Positions 1-11,000 of a stretch of 23,070 nt of DNA are shown piece by piece (position 1 is the stretch's first letter; every line of letters starts with the position of its first letter). The position numbers and the translations under genes are program-made. The DNA is from Pelomyxa schiedti. Taxonomy: Eukaryota; Evosea; Pelobiontida; Pelomyxidae. The notes under the pieces are model-generated. The model did no database searches. It saw only the letters and a program-made list of their open reading frames with translations, and was not told the DNA's origin. The stretch is taken from NCBI GenBank assembly GCA_020536535.1, contig JAHLWZ010001062.1:1-23070 (forward strand), given 5' to 3'.

Positions 1-330
1 CTGAGTCAGACAGAGCCTGGTAGTAGATCTCCCAAATCACTCCCAAAATTCTCCCAAACCCTCCCATCGGGGAACTCTCCCAAAACACTCCCCGGGGGCA
101 TTTCCCAAATGGGAGAAAACATCTACAGTTGTAGTAGACACCTTTTTAGGTTTGGGGGCAACTCTTTTTTATTTTTTTTAAAACAACAATTGATACACTT
201 TTCGGAGGAGGCTGTTGAGTTTTGAGGTCGCGTTTAAAAGTACAATTCCTTGTCTGTCTGCTTGTCTGAAGGGAAGGTTGTGGGTGTGTGGTTTCCCTTT
301 TTGATGTCAGAGAGAGTTTTACTTACTCAA
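1..330. other. Gene-free flank, 3' of the RWP-RK gene
   Basis: I see no convincing coding exon on either strand. The first ~115 bases hold a degenerate CTCCCAAA repeat (separate entry), followed by T-rich sequence around 160-180. The stretch would contain the 3' UTR of the minus-strand RWP-RK gene and perhaps the promoter of a gene to the left. No canonical AATAAA was found just past the stop on the minus strand. Confidence 0.5.
29..93. repeat. Degenerate short repeat, CTCCCAAA unit
   Basis: CTCCCAAA or a close variant begins at 29, 40, 51, 61 (CTCCCATC), 77 and 88 (CTCCCC). The spacings are 11, 11, 10, 16 and 11 bases, near one helical turn. It is followed by CCCCGGGG at 90-97 and an inverted repeat TCCCA-AA-TGGGA at 103-114 built from the same core. 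It could be a cluster of protein-binding sites or a decayed minisatellite. Confidence 0.6.
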
Positions 331-3300
331 TCAATCAGCCTTCACACCAACAACTTCACTGGGCACCCCACAGCCTAGCACTCCCCCTTGTCCAAGCGGT
401 GGTAGTCCCAACTGCGAGCACCCCCCAGAGCCATCAAGTAAGTTGATGGTGAGTGGAGGTGGAATCTCCACTGTACCCTCTCTGGGGATCACTGGGTCCG
501 GTTGTGCCTGAAGAAGCTTTACTTGACTCAGTGTGTCCGCGGAAGAGGCAGGGGTGACCGGTACTTCTTGCTTTAGTGCCGGCGGTTGTGGTGGGGGTAT
601 GTGCTCTTCGCACTTCACCACTGTCACCGCAGTGAGCCCAGTTGTACACCCGCTTGGGTCAACTTCCACAGCCCCTGGAGCAATGACCCCACTGAGGTAG
701 GAACTATCCCCAAGATCCGTTGCAAGTTCACCTGGCACTTGGCCGGAGATATCACAGCTTAGCTCAGCACTTGTATCGCCGTCTGTGCAGGTACCAATGC
801 CCTGGCAACTACTGGCCACACAATTCTCCACGCACGCAGCTTGGCCCATCTGGTCCTGTGTCTGTTGCATCGGATAAAGTTGCATCTGCTCTTGCTGTTG
901 CTGTAGTATCGCCTGAACTTGTAGCTGCTGGAAATGTAAAGCAGCAGTCGGATCAGTGAGGGCCTGCTGTTGTAGTTGTTGTAACTGCATCTGCAATTGC
1001 ATTTGCATTTGTAACTGCCATTGCATCTGCATTTGCAACTGCAGTTTTTGCTGCTCTAGCATTTGTTGCTGGGGTGCCAGTTGCTGAGGTTGCATAGCAA
1101 CAAGGTTTTGAGCGTGCTGGACCACACCAATGGCACCCACAGCAGCTACAGTTGCTGCAGCAGCTGAGGCAGCCGCCTGCTGCCAAACGGTCAGTTGTGA
1201 TTGGAGAAATGTAGGAGTGTTTACTTGGGCACCAGAAATGCTAGGCACAACCATAACTGGCGGAATTTTAACGGGGTTTGCGTACATGTTATTCTGTAGG
1301 TACGTTAAGATACATTCCCGAAAAAGAAAACACATACGAAATACTGGTACAAGGAGCCAATTTGTGGCATCGTGTGCGCTTTGAAGGCGGTCAAAGAGCC
1401 GACTCCCGGGTACGCAATAGACTCCACGGGTGATGAGGAGGCAGAGAAGGTGGGAGAAGTGTCGGGTAGTGCCTGGTGGCGGTGATGGTGATGGGTGTGA
1501 TGCTTTTGTTGCTGCTTGTGCTGCAGCTTATGCTGAACTTGAAATGAGTCCGTGGATGACTGCGACAACTCTTGGGATTGAATTTGTAACTGTGCCTCTT
1601 GTGGTGACAAGTACTGAGAGGAAAGGGCATCCGAATACTGGTCTTTTCCAACTGGGACAAGGGGAGTCTGAGCGTGCTGGGATTCTGTTTGGGGGGCCGT
1701 CTGCAGTGGCTGAAGTACAGGCGATGGCAACTCGGGCGAGCTTAGTTGTGGCTGCGACGGAGTTGGTACTGGTAGTTCTGAGGATGACCCAGGCACTTCC
1801 GTTGGAGAAGACGGACTAAAAGACTGTGTAGGAGGTGGCATTTGAAATGCCATTTGCGAGGGCGATAGTGGAGAGGATTGCTGTAGCTGCGGTGATTGCG
1901 GAGCCTGTTGTATAACACCAGAGTCAGAGGAAAGAGCAGTGCTAACTGCAGTCGAGAAAGGAGCAGGCAAGCACGGGCCTGCCGGCATAAGTACAGGCAA
2001 TGGGGTGGATATCACGGGTTGAGCTTGTGGGGACGATGAAACCCGATATGGAGGAACCTGACTCTAGAAGCGAGATGAGAGGTTGATAGAATTGCCAACG
2101 GCATACAATTCTCTCGATTTTCGCTGGGGTAGCGGAGATGAATTTGCGTTCCGCGGGACGTTTGTGGGCAACGAGGCTCTTGTTGTGCACTACACTTTAT
2201 CAGCAATCATCAATTAATATGGGAAAAAATACCCAAGACCTCAGGATTCTGCATTATGTGTTCCCGTTTATTTGCTAATACGGCTAGCTCATGTAAGATA
2301 CTGATAGTGTCTGCTGGATTTTTCTCTAACTGTAGCTGAAGGGAAGCTATCATAGCATCGAGGGATTTTATCTGTGTTGTGGTCAAATATTGAAGGAGAA
2401 AAAGTCAAAAGTACTTTTCTGTAAGGCCACCTTGGAATACCATTTCTTCTGCACACCTTTTTAAGCATTGTAGTGCAAACACCTGTTGGACTTGAGAGGA
2501 AATAAACAAAGAACAATAATACCAAGTTGCTTAGCAGCATCTGTAATTGGCATGTGAAAATACGTTGAAAGCTGTTGCTTGTTCAGGACAGGATGTTTTG
2601 GAGGTGACGCCATCTGCTGTTGCGATTGTCGCTGTTTTTTATGTAAGTGGCTCTCCGTCGACTGTTCGCTATTATCCTCCTCTTCTAATTTCACCTCCAG
2701 TTTCACTGGCTGAGTTCCACAATGAGACTCAGGGGACTGCTGAGCAGCCTGTTGTACCTGTTGCAACTGGTACTGTTGAAACTGAAATTGACGTTGAATT
2801 TGAAAGAGCTGCTCCTGAGTGAGGGCTTGAGACGAGTTCAGTTGAAGCTGATGCAGTTGCTGTACCTGCAACTGTTGCCTTTGCAATGCCTGGAATTGCT
2901 GATACAATTCCGGAGTTTGTTGAGTTCCGAATGTCTGCAAATTTGCACCGTGCAGGAGTACGTCCGGGGACTGGAGTTGCATTTGCAATTGGAGCTGTTG
3001 TTGGCCGATAACATCGTCTGGAGAAAAATTCGACATGCAAGGAGTGTCACCAAAGAGTGAATCGGGAGATTGATCAAGACTCTGCTCGTTCAGAATGCTC
3101 TCAGGGTTAGTCAGATGGAAATTCTGTATGTCTAGGTCATCCGACGTCGACAGAGCCTCGTCGACCTGGAGCAAAGCCATCCGCGGAGAAAGGTCTGGCA
3201 AAGAGACGTGGCACTGGGCATATCCTTCCTGCTCCAATTGCTCCTGTGAGTCGTCTGTAGAGTCGCCAAAATGGGAAACATCTCCACTCGTGTCCAGTGA
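331..3300 (-). CDS. RWP-RK domain transcription factor, Gln-rich
   Basis: Probable nuclear DNA-binding regulator. Exons read on the minus strand: 3300-2523, 2482-2415, 2371-2233, 2189-2107, 2063-1338 and 1293-331 (stop TGA 331-333), split by GT-AG introns of 40, 43, 43, 43 and 44 nt that keep the frame. The RWP-RK domain is rebuilt across the first two introns: LSTYFHMPITDAAKQLG, then VCTTMLKKVCRRNGIPRWPY, then RKIKSLDAMI, with the signature RWPYRK intact. A helical segment follows. The N-terminal third and the C-terminal exon are very rich in Gln (QLQMQ-type runs) and the middle in Ser/Pro, typical of activation domains. Known RWP-RK proteins in plants and algae act in nitrogen responses and gamete development; the role here is not known. 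The 5' end is unresolved: an acceptor lies at 3301 (CGTAG) with a donor at 3352, but no in-frame ATG was found upstream. The first in-frame ATG in the exon encodes MALLQVDEAL. Confidence 0.88.
2674..2711 (-). other. Tandem SUMO-consensus motifs (VKLE VKLE)
   Basis: Within the RWP-RK protein, before the DNA-binding domain, the peptide PVKLEVKLEEED carries two psi-K-x-E motifs back to back, with acidic residues after them. Two more (VKCE, LKQE) lie near the C terminus at about 563-622. Such clusters are known as synergy-control SUMO sites in transcription factors; whether these are used is inference. Confidence 0.45.
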
Positions 3301-3352
3301 CTACGCGAATACGATGAATACACATAAATGAGTGGGGGAAAAAAGACGCTAC

Positions 3353-3828
3353 GTGATCGTTCGCAGCCACGCATGCAGTGCACGTATTAAAGGAATTAAT
3401 TACAATTATGCTTTATTGTACCTCGTCAATTGGGTCTCTTTGTGCGGATACACCGTTTCCCTGCATTTTGTTTGCAAATTTAATTTGCTTTTCTGCCGTA
3501 GACAGGCCGCAAAAAATAAAGGAATAAACAAGATCTGAACACTTCTGTTGTTTGTTTCTTTATTCAGTCTTTTTCCGTCCCCTTTTCGCCTTTTACCAGT
3601 TAATGTAATCAACAATATTCGGGGGTCTATTTCTAGGGGCGTTTTAGGTTTCCGTATCGAGGAAGAAATATGTAACAAACAGACAAAATGAACAATTTTA
3701 GTGCGACGTGATAACCACAAGCAAGGTCATTTCTCTGTATGGCATGGAAGTGTCTCTTCAACCGACACGTCCGCTGAAACGGCGGTTTTCATTTCGTGCA
3801 AAAAAACCTCCCCCTCAGTCCGTGTTTG
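3353..3828. other. Intergenic, TFIIIC 3' end to RWP-RK 5' end
   Basis: About 475 bases separate two tandem minus-strand genes. The stretch should hold the TFIIIC 3' UTR and the promoter and perhaps a 5' untranslated exon of the RWP-RK gene (a donor-like CAC|GTAGCG lies at the right place for an intron ending at 3301). Reading frames here show no recognisable protein and no splice-supported extension. No clear TATA box was identified. Confidence 0.5.
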
Positions 3829-6800
3829 CTAGGATTGGGAAGTAGCACTGAAATGCAGAAACAGAGCTGTATATAGTGGGCAGTGGTTTCTGTTTTTTGT
3901 TGGGAATTGGTTAAGAAACGTCCACAAGCTGGGAAGTGTTACAATAGTCACTGGCGAGCTGAAGAGAGTGCACTGTTTGGGTTTGGTATACGATTTGTGG
4001 TAAATGCTCCCGGAAGCCTCCAGTTTATCCAAAATGAATTTCAACAATGTACTTCGCATTTGGAAATGAGTGGACAGGGAGTCCTGATTGGGTTGGGTAA
4101 GTGAACAAAGAAGTACAGAAATACCAAGGATATCCCTGGTTTCGTGATTATTTGCATTAAAAGGGCTTTTTGAATTGTCCCCATAAAACTTGTGCCTACA
4201 AAACCATCCAGTGAATGCCACGGTTTCTTTATTGCTGGATTTGTAACTATTTTAAAAAAAAAAAAAAAAAAAATTACGGTAGTGAATGCAAGCGCACACA
4301 GACACATAGTGAAAATCTTCCCATCCAGGGTTTATGAAAACTAATTCCTCATTCAGGGCACTTTGTAAGCACTTCTCAAAACAAGGCATAGTCTCATATT
4401 TTTTCTATTGAAGCTGGTTGAATTGAAGAACGAAAAATAAACTACACACATGTAACTGGTGGCATGCAATGCCCTCTGGACCGGAGTTATTTATATCAGC
4501 AAACAGCTCATTAAGTAGACCAAGAGAGTTATCTTTTTGAATGAGGCGCCGTACTGTTGAGAGGGCCTGGACAAGTGCCGTTTGCTGTGGAAGTTCTTAA
4601 GCGTTGAGCAGAGAGTTAAGTAACGTAACGATCAATCCTTGTTTGGGAATGTCTTCAATTACTGCGGTCTCATTGGACAGAGGTTCTGCGTCAACTACAG
4701 GTTTGGCCATTTCTGGAGCAGTTTTATTTTTAGATAACTTCTGTTGCATGTATGTAAGTTTCATGGCTTCATAGACCAGAGAATCCTCTGCGGCTTGTAG
4801 ATCCTCTTGAGTGCTGGGAACTATTTGAGAGAGCAGTTGCGGTTGACTTGATTCACTCATAGTGGGAGACAACTGCGTTGAGACTATGTCGGTGCCTTTA
4901 GGATCTGAGTTCAATTCCATGTGTTCCTGAGGGAGTTGAGAAATGTCGATTGTGCCTTCCGTTGCCACAAATGAAGAAGACCCAGGTATTACAAGTGGTG
5001 GACTGATGTTAGACTCGGCACGTGTATCCACTTGGTCTTGTGCAATTCGAGCTTGTGCTCCAAGATTCTGATCAATGCCTTGGGGAACACTGCTTGACTT
5101 GGCCGTGCTCTCCTCACTGGCCCAGAAAGAGCACAATGGTGAATTAGCAGTTAGCGGCACATCAAGTGTCAATTGATAGCCTGTGGTGCATAAATGAAAG
5201 AGAAGTAACACTAAAACAATACTGAAATTGGGGAAGGCCTTGCGGCAGACAGGATTAAAGATGAATGTTCGGGCAGTTCTAAAGGGGACACGTGTAGCCT
5301 TGGATAAAAACTCTACAGATTTCACTACTTCTGCAGGAGCAGGCTTGGTGCTTGTTTGCGCAACAGGCGCCGGTGTTGCTATCTGGGATAGCATGTGTGA
5401 TGATAATGTTGCCTAAGAAAAAGAAGATGAGATTGGAGGATGATTCCAAGACAATACTTTCATGGAGGCTGCCAAGTGCAGAACTTCCCAGACAGACCCC
5501 GCTGAGACATTCGACGCAAAAGACACAACGCCTTGGGGTACTAAGGTACGGCGAAACTCCTCAATTTCCGTGTTGGTGCCTTTTGGGAGCTCATCTTGGA
5601 AAAAGGCTGCAACCATTCTGAGTTTTCGTTAGTTTATCATCTATTTTTCCTCTAGAAACACACTTTTTAGTGAGTTTGAATGCCCTACTTTCTTGCTCTA
5701 ACCTCGCTTTCGTGATAATTCCAGAACTGAAAGAACTTGTAAACATGGTTTAAAGCACATTCAGGATCACCTGCACATAAACATTTTTCCTGCCCTAATT
5801 TCTTGGTCCGTGTATTTTCTCAACATCGTCAAGCCGGTATAGCTATCAAACTTGGAGCCTGGTGTACCAACTACTATCTGTAATGTGTTAGGTTCTGTGG
5901 CTGAAGGAAAAGCTGGGTTTGACATACCATGACAAGATCCAGAAGTGATGTTGGGAATCCAGGATTAGGGGGAGGAGAAAAAGGTTCTGATGGAACAGAT
6001 ACATGAAACTTCGAGAAAAACGTCTCAGGATTGCTTGGTAGGGGGAAACTTTAGACGAGATGAATATGAAATCCTGACAAGGTAAAGATACAGTTTATTC
6101 TGACCTAAAATTGACAGTTTGACTGGAGTTTTCCCGACGACTTGACGCAATTTTCTTTGACCAGGATATTGGAAGTTGTGAAACAGACATGGGTTGGTGG
6201 CATCTTGCGGCAATTGCAGTCAGCAAGGTCTGTTGAATTGACTGGTTCTTGATGATCCTCTGTTGGGAGGTCAGATTTATTTGAGGTATTGCTTAGATAC
6301 AAGGAACCGCTGAGCCAAACGCCGAGGTGGTTTGTCCAATTGTCTTCCAAGTTTTTCCCACAGTGCAACAGGAAGATTCACAGTAAGCTTTCCCTCGTTC
6401 TGCATTGATTGAGATTGTGATTAGATCACACCCACTCAAATAAACCCAACTTGCTCGGCACAATAAATTGCTACTCCTTTGAGGAGATCGAGATCTTCAG
6501 TTGGCTTCCAGAGGTAACGTGGGACGCCTCCTACTTTCTTTTTCTTATCTGTTTTTTTTGGTTTCTTATGTTTGGAACTGAGAAACTCTTCTGCGAGTGC
6601 TTCTAGCTCTTCAGTGGTTCCTGCCAGAACAAGTTTATACTAATACAGATGTGTTGGATGAACGTACTTGGTTGATCACCTTGCTCAGCCAAGTGCTTAA
6701 TCCACTTTTTTTGTCTCTGTCTATGCAAAGATGTTTGATAACTGAGAACCTAGAGGAAACGGGTTGATTAAATCACGAACAAATCTTGTCCCACAACAAC

Positions 6801-9800
6801 CTGTGATGGAAGAATACCACATTCCCTGGCAAGTAATTGATGGTCGACTGCCTCGTTCTGTAGCGATCTTTGTAAGAATAATCGTTGGGGCCGACTGAGA
6901 GGTCCTTTTTTATTCTTCCTTCAAAACCTTAGCCAGATACAGATATAACAAACATACCAGCAATTCAAATCTCGGAGCTCTTCCAGCGGGGCTGGAAGTG
7001 TCGAAGAAATTTGGTCCTTTGCCTTACAGTTAGGTGGAGTCGGATGCAATTTTCGGGATCTTACATCTCCTTTGGGTTGCATTACGCAATACATGCTAAA
7101 AAATTCAAGATCGGACCAGAATTTCAGTACATTGGCGGTACTAGTGAACTGGTATTTCTTTCTTTCATTTGTTGTAGAATCAAGCAAGGCTGTGATATGT
7201 CATTTCATTGTGATAAACAGGGGCAAACCTGTCTCAACAGAAATTGAAATTAGATCTACATCTGCCTAAAGGAACGATTAATGACTAAAAATTGAGAGGG
7301 AGTAAAATTACTTACAGCTTCCCTGCAAATGAGACCAAGCTTTGTCAGTATAATAAACAGTTTATTCAACTTTGTGAAGTATCTCCTTTTGTCGAAAATC
7401 TGGGTCCTGTGAAAGGATTGACAATCAAATTAAGGGGAAGTGAAGTGACTTTATTTCCGTGGGAACATCCTTCATTTTCCAATGTTTTGGTGTCTCTTCC
7501 AACTTTGCACAGGAAAGTGAATAGCCAATGATTTGAAGGAATAGTTCAAGTGTCATACTGAGCAAAAAGTCAACCCCCCGAAAAAGGTGATTGTTTTGTT
7601 CCATACTTATCAAGAAGAGTAGAGATGCGAAAACAGAAATTGAGTGCAGGAGGTTCCTATGTGGGATTATAAACTGGAAGACAATATTTAAAAGAGAGTA
7701 CATCTGAGCTATTTGGTATGACATAAGTGTTCCACAAGAAAATATGAAGTAACTTGGAGCGGATGAGTATAGCACTTACAAATCCATATTTCCATAACAT
7801 GATAGCTTTGGGCTAGTACAATTAAAGAAAACGGAGTTTTGTTCATTCCGCACTTCTTCCTCATGCTGGATAACCACACGTTCAATCTCTGTGCACTGGA
7901 TAGTTTCGATGGCCTCGTCTTTCTTTGCTCCAATACGTGTCAGTGACTCACAGTACTTATCTACCGCCCCCCGAATTTCTCTACACTTTGGATCGGTAGA
8001 TGGCTCAGTAAGTAAAGTTAGAGTGCGTGAACTGCCAGTCAAGGTAGGAACCCTAGGGAGAAAGTTAAATGCAACAAAACATGGAGAGGTGCCATACACT
8101 GTGCTTATTCTTACTACTTTGTTTTGGGAAACAAGAATGTTTACCAATCTCTCAACAGTTTTTTTATCAATGCCCAACTGTTTACTAATTGCTTGCAGTA
8201 CAGCGACTTTATGGGTTGCCACTTCATTCATAATCCACTGTTGAACAAGAAACGTGAGTAACCAATGAAGGTATGCTATGTGTCTACCTCTAAGCGCTTC
8301 AATCGGTTGAAGGTCGTTGTTTTATCTGTTTCAGCTAGTTCTTCATTCATATCTGTTGGTGCGGTAGAAGGCTCTGTTGAAACAGGAGAATTAGCTGTGC
8401 TGGTAGGATTTGGCTGAATGTCCTGGGTTGAAGTATTTGAGTCAGCACATGGTTCAGTTGGTGGTGTGGCAGTTATCAAAGGAGTGACATCACTCGACGC
8501 AGTTTTTACTGGTTTTGGAGAAGATGCTCTTGTACTTGTGCGTGGGCGCTTGGCAGGGGTGGGTGCTGGGGATTTTTGGGGTGTTGCTGTATGAGAGTCT
8601 TTACGTTTACCAGTGGTTGTAGATAACTCCCTCCCTTTTATAACTTCTTGAAGAATGTGAGAATCAGGATTTGCCTCACGGTACTTATCAAACTGTTCAG
8701 TTGTAAACACTCTGGGTGCATGGTCTTTTAAATATCCCAAGAAAATAATGAATAAACCTTAAAGACAATGTCCGCCCAACTGTCTCAGGAACAGCAATTA
8801 CCTGTTGATTATTTTTCTTCATGTCAACAAACAACCTCTCAAGCATTTTTGGTGGGACTTGCAGTAGTTTTCGGATGTCCTTTCTAAATTAGAAAACATA
8901 AAAGTGTTTGCACTATACTGTTTGCAGAATTCCTTTTGGGTGTTCTCTGATCAGCTTCATTACCTGCTGGCCAAGAGGCATCTCTTCTACCATATTCATA
9001 TCTTTAGCATCCTCACCAATATCTTCTTCCTGGGAAGAAAGCTTGGAATTTGTAGAAGCCGCTGTTGCAGTTGTATCACTCTCATTTTTCACTAACCGGT
9101 AACATCCTGACTCCTTTGCGTTCCCCCAGGTAAGGTGAACATATTGCATGCCAAGATTTGGTTGGATGCATCGCTCACGTAGCCACCTTGACAACCTCTT
9201 TTCCTTTCTGCCAAATTCTACCCGCTTTGATGAGATGGAAAGGTTAGTAACAGTTAGGAGTTGCCTACTCACCAAATAAGATGCAACATCTTTCGAGAGT
9301 AATGTCCCATCAGCCGTGCTGTGCAACAAATCCAGCACTGCACAAATAATTACAAAATTAATGGTACTGGAAATAGAAACCTCTCTGAAGTGCTAAAGCG
9401 TGATCTTCAGAGGGGCAGTTAAAGAGACACTCCTAACAGTGGGTTTGCCCAAGTTACAGCAAAGATTAGAGACAACATATTGCAAAGGTGAGACAGAGAA
9501 TCTGTATCTCCATAAGAGTACACGACGAGTGGGCACGGCATTTACTGACGCTCGGGGACGATGTCTGTCTTAGTGTGAACTAGGTTACAAACTCATGTTT
9601 CCGGAGTACATAAGTCTGAATGCCTGTAATACGGAAATATTGTAGAACACCAGCCGTGCGTCCGATTTTACTTTCTACAAAGATTACGGGTGATTTCAAA
9701 GGAAGTCACAACCGAGACATACACTTGGTATATCTTTCTGTGCAACGCCATCATCCCTGCCTTTCCCTATAGTTTCCAAAATTGCATAACATTTATCACT

Positions 9801-10456
9801 AATAGATACATTTACCTATAAAAAAAGGTTCACAATCCTTCAAAGAAGGAAATAGCTTACATCCCACAGTCCTAGTACCATAGAACGCAAATTGATACTT
9901 GCCACAATCCGGAAGTTATTTTGCAATGATTCAGCCCACTCAAGTCCGGAGGAGCTAACTGTGGCATGTGGTACAGAGTGTCGTTTTGTGGAAAGAATTC
10001 CAAGTTCACCCTTTGGGATGTGTGGCTTTTGCTGCTAAAATGCAAAATTCACCCAGGATTGTTGAAGGAAGAGAACAAGAGAGAGTTAGGTGACATTCGG
10101 AGAATAAAACAAATACCGATTCATCAACTACAAAAAAGCTGAAATCTTTCTCACTACTGATGATGAATGACCAAATGAACTTTTTCAAGTCGTTGTCCAC
10201 AACACCCCCACGTCCAAGTATTTCCCACAACCTCACAACACTGCACCCTGATAAAATAATAAAATTAAATTAAAATACATGTGGCGCAGGTACATGAAAC
10301 AAAAAAAAAAAAAAAAACGGAAAGGCATTAGAGGGGGTCAGTGGCCCTCCCTAAATTAAAAAAAAGAAAATGGGTGTCCCGGGAGTCGATGTTGGGTACG
10401 TTACCCTCAAGCCCCTCAAGGGAAATTTCGTCTCTGGCCGACGTGAGTCGTTCCAT
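3829..10456 (-). CDS. GTF3C1: TFIIIC largest (B-block-binding) subunit
   Basis: Subunit of the RNA polymerase III factor TFIIIC, which binds the B box of tRNA genes in the nucleus. Matches to animal GTF3C1 occur in the same order from end to end. Exon 1 (10456-10405, MERLTSARDEISLEGLEG) joins RLWEILGRGG. IVASINLRSMVLGLWDV and CYAILETIGKGR follow. Winged-helix segments include LLHSTADGTLLSKDVASYL (about 9330) and AISKQLGIDKKTVERLVNIL (about 8190). LELFLQIIGYSLS lies near 7530 and ANVLKFWSDLEFF near 7120. A SANT-like stretch (RYLWKPTEDLDLLKGVAIY, about 6500) precedes the C-terminal PWHSLDGFVGTSFMGTIQK and LLKFILDKLEASGSIYHKSY. A Ser/Thr/Pro-rich basic linker lies at 8300-8640. Introns are mostly 40-50 nt (for example 4585-4629, 45 nt, which removes an apparent stop); the first is 157 nt. 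Not every junction is resolved; that beside the A-run at 4254-4273 did not close cleanly. Confidence 0.9.
4254..4273. repeat. 20-base A homopolymer (T tract in a TFIIIC intron)
   Basis: A run of 20 A on the plus strand, so a polypyrimidine tract just before an acceptor in the minus-strand TFIIIC gene. I could not join the exon ending near EDFHY to the one carrying IKKPWHSLDG in frame with a standard GT-AG pair here. Either the boundary is atypical or the homopolymer length or nearby bases are misread. Confidence 0.7.
10248..10404 (-). other. First intron of the TFIIIC gene, with poly-T tract
   Basis: Donor G|GTAACG at 10404 and acceptor TTATCAG at 10248 join LEGLEG to CSVVRLWEIL, reproducing the N-terminal pattern of animal GTF3C1 (DE-x-LEGL-x-G). 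At 157 nt it is about three times the local norm and contains 17 A on the plus strand at 10301-10317. A first intron of unusual length can carry regulatory sequence; it could also hide a microexon. Confidence 0.65.
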
Positions 10457-11000
10457 GCTTGTGTTTTCTGTTCGGCGAGGTCGCGTGTTCGACTCCCCTC
10501 CTCGGTGTTGGAATTTTGTTGATCTGACTATCAAGTCGTGCCACAATTCTGAGCCAGAGCCGGATCTGTTCCGCGAAAGTTCGAATAACAGACATTGAAC
10601 TCCTAAAGAGGCGTTGAGTCACGCCTCTGATGACGAGTAAACCCACAATTGTCGGGCCCAGTGTCAAAGCGTGCAAGAAAAGAAGTAAGAGGACATGGAG
10701 GCGTTGGTGCTCACAACCGGGGTTCTACTGTCCTGCCAAGCTATCACGTCAAAAGTCGGGGCAAAATGGAAACCAAGTAAAATCTCTCTCTCTCACGTGC
10801 ACACACGGGGTTGTGCATCGTACTTTTCCCACTTGGACCAATTGGTTGATAAGACTTGGGACTGTGGTTCAGAATCAGGATGTTGATTGTGGGTGCTATT
10901 TTGGGCATTGGGATTTTGCTATCCTGTGTGAGTTTCAGGTGCTCTCAGCTGTTTCTTTCTTTAAAAAAGTGGATTCACTGCCACATGAAATAGCAGGTTA
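10457..11000. promoter_or_regulatory. Divergent promoter region, TFIIIC / ceramide synthase
   Basis: Lies between the TFIIIC start (minus) and the first recognisable ceramide synthase exon (plus). It must hold both promoters and possibly one or more 5' exons of the synthase. Open frames exist on both strands (for example 10630-11091 plus) but show no family I recognise and no conserved splice continuation. A CT run lies near 10787-10797 and a B-box-like element at 10486-10496. Confidence 0.5.
10486..10496 (+). promoter_or_regulatory. B-box-like element (TGTTCGACTCC)
   Basis: Matches the Pol III internal promoter B box GGTTCGANTCC at all specified positions but the first, and lies 30 bases upstream of the start codon of the gene whose product binds B boxes. 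No tRNA fold surrounds it. About one such match is expected by chance somewhere in a window this size, so its meaning rests on position only. Confidence 0.35.

Noticed and set aside
3406-3720. Minus-strand open frame between TFIIIC and the RWP-RK gene
   Set aside because: Composition is that of AT-rich intergenic DNA, with no motif or splice support.
10430-10510. Possible tRNA gene (A-box-like TGGCCGACGTG at about 10436 and B-box-like element at 10486)
   Set aside because: The T-arm bases around TTCGACT do not pair and no acceptor stem can be formed; the A-box-like part lies in coding exon 1 of the TFIIIC gene.
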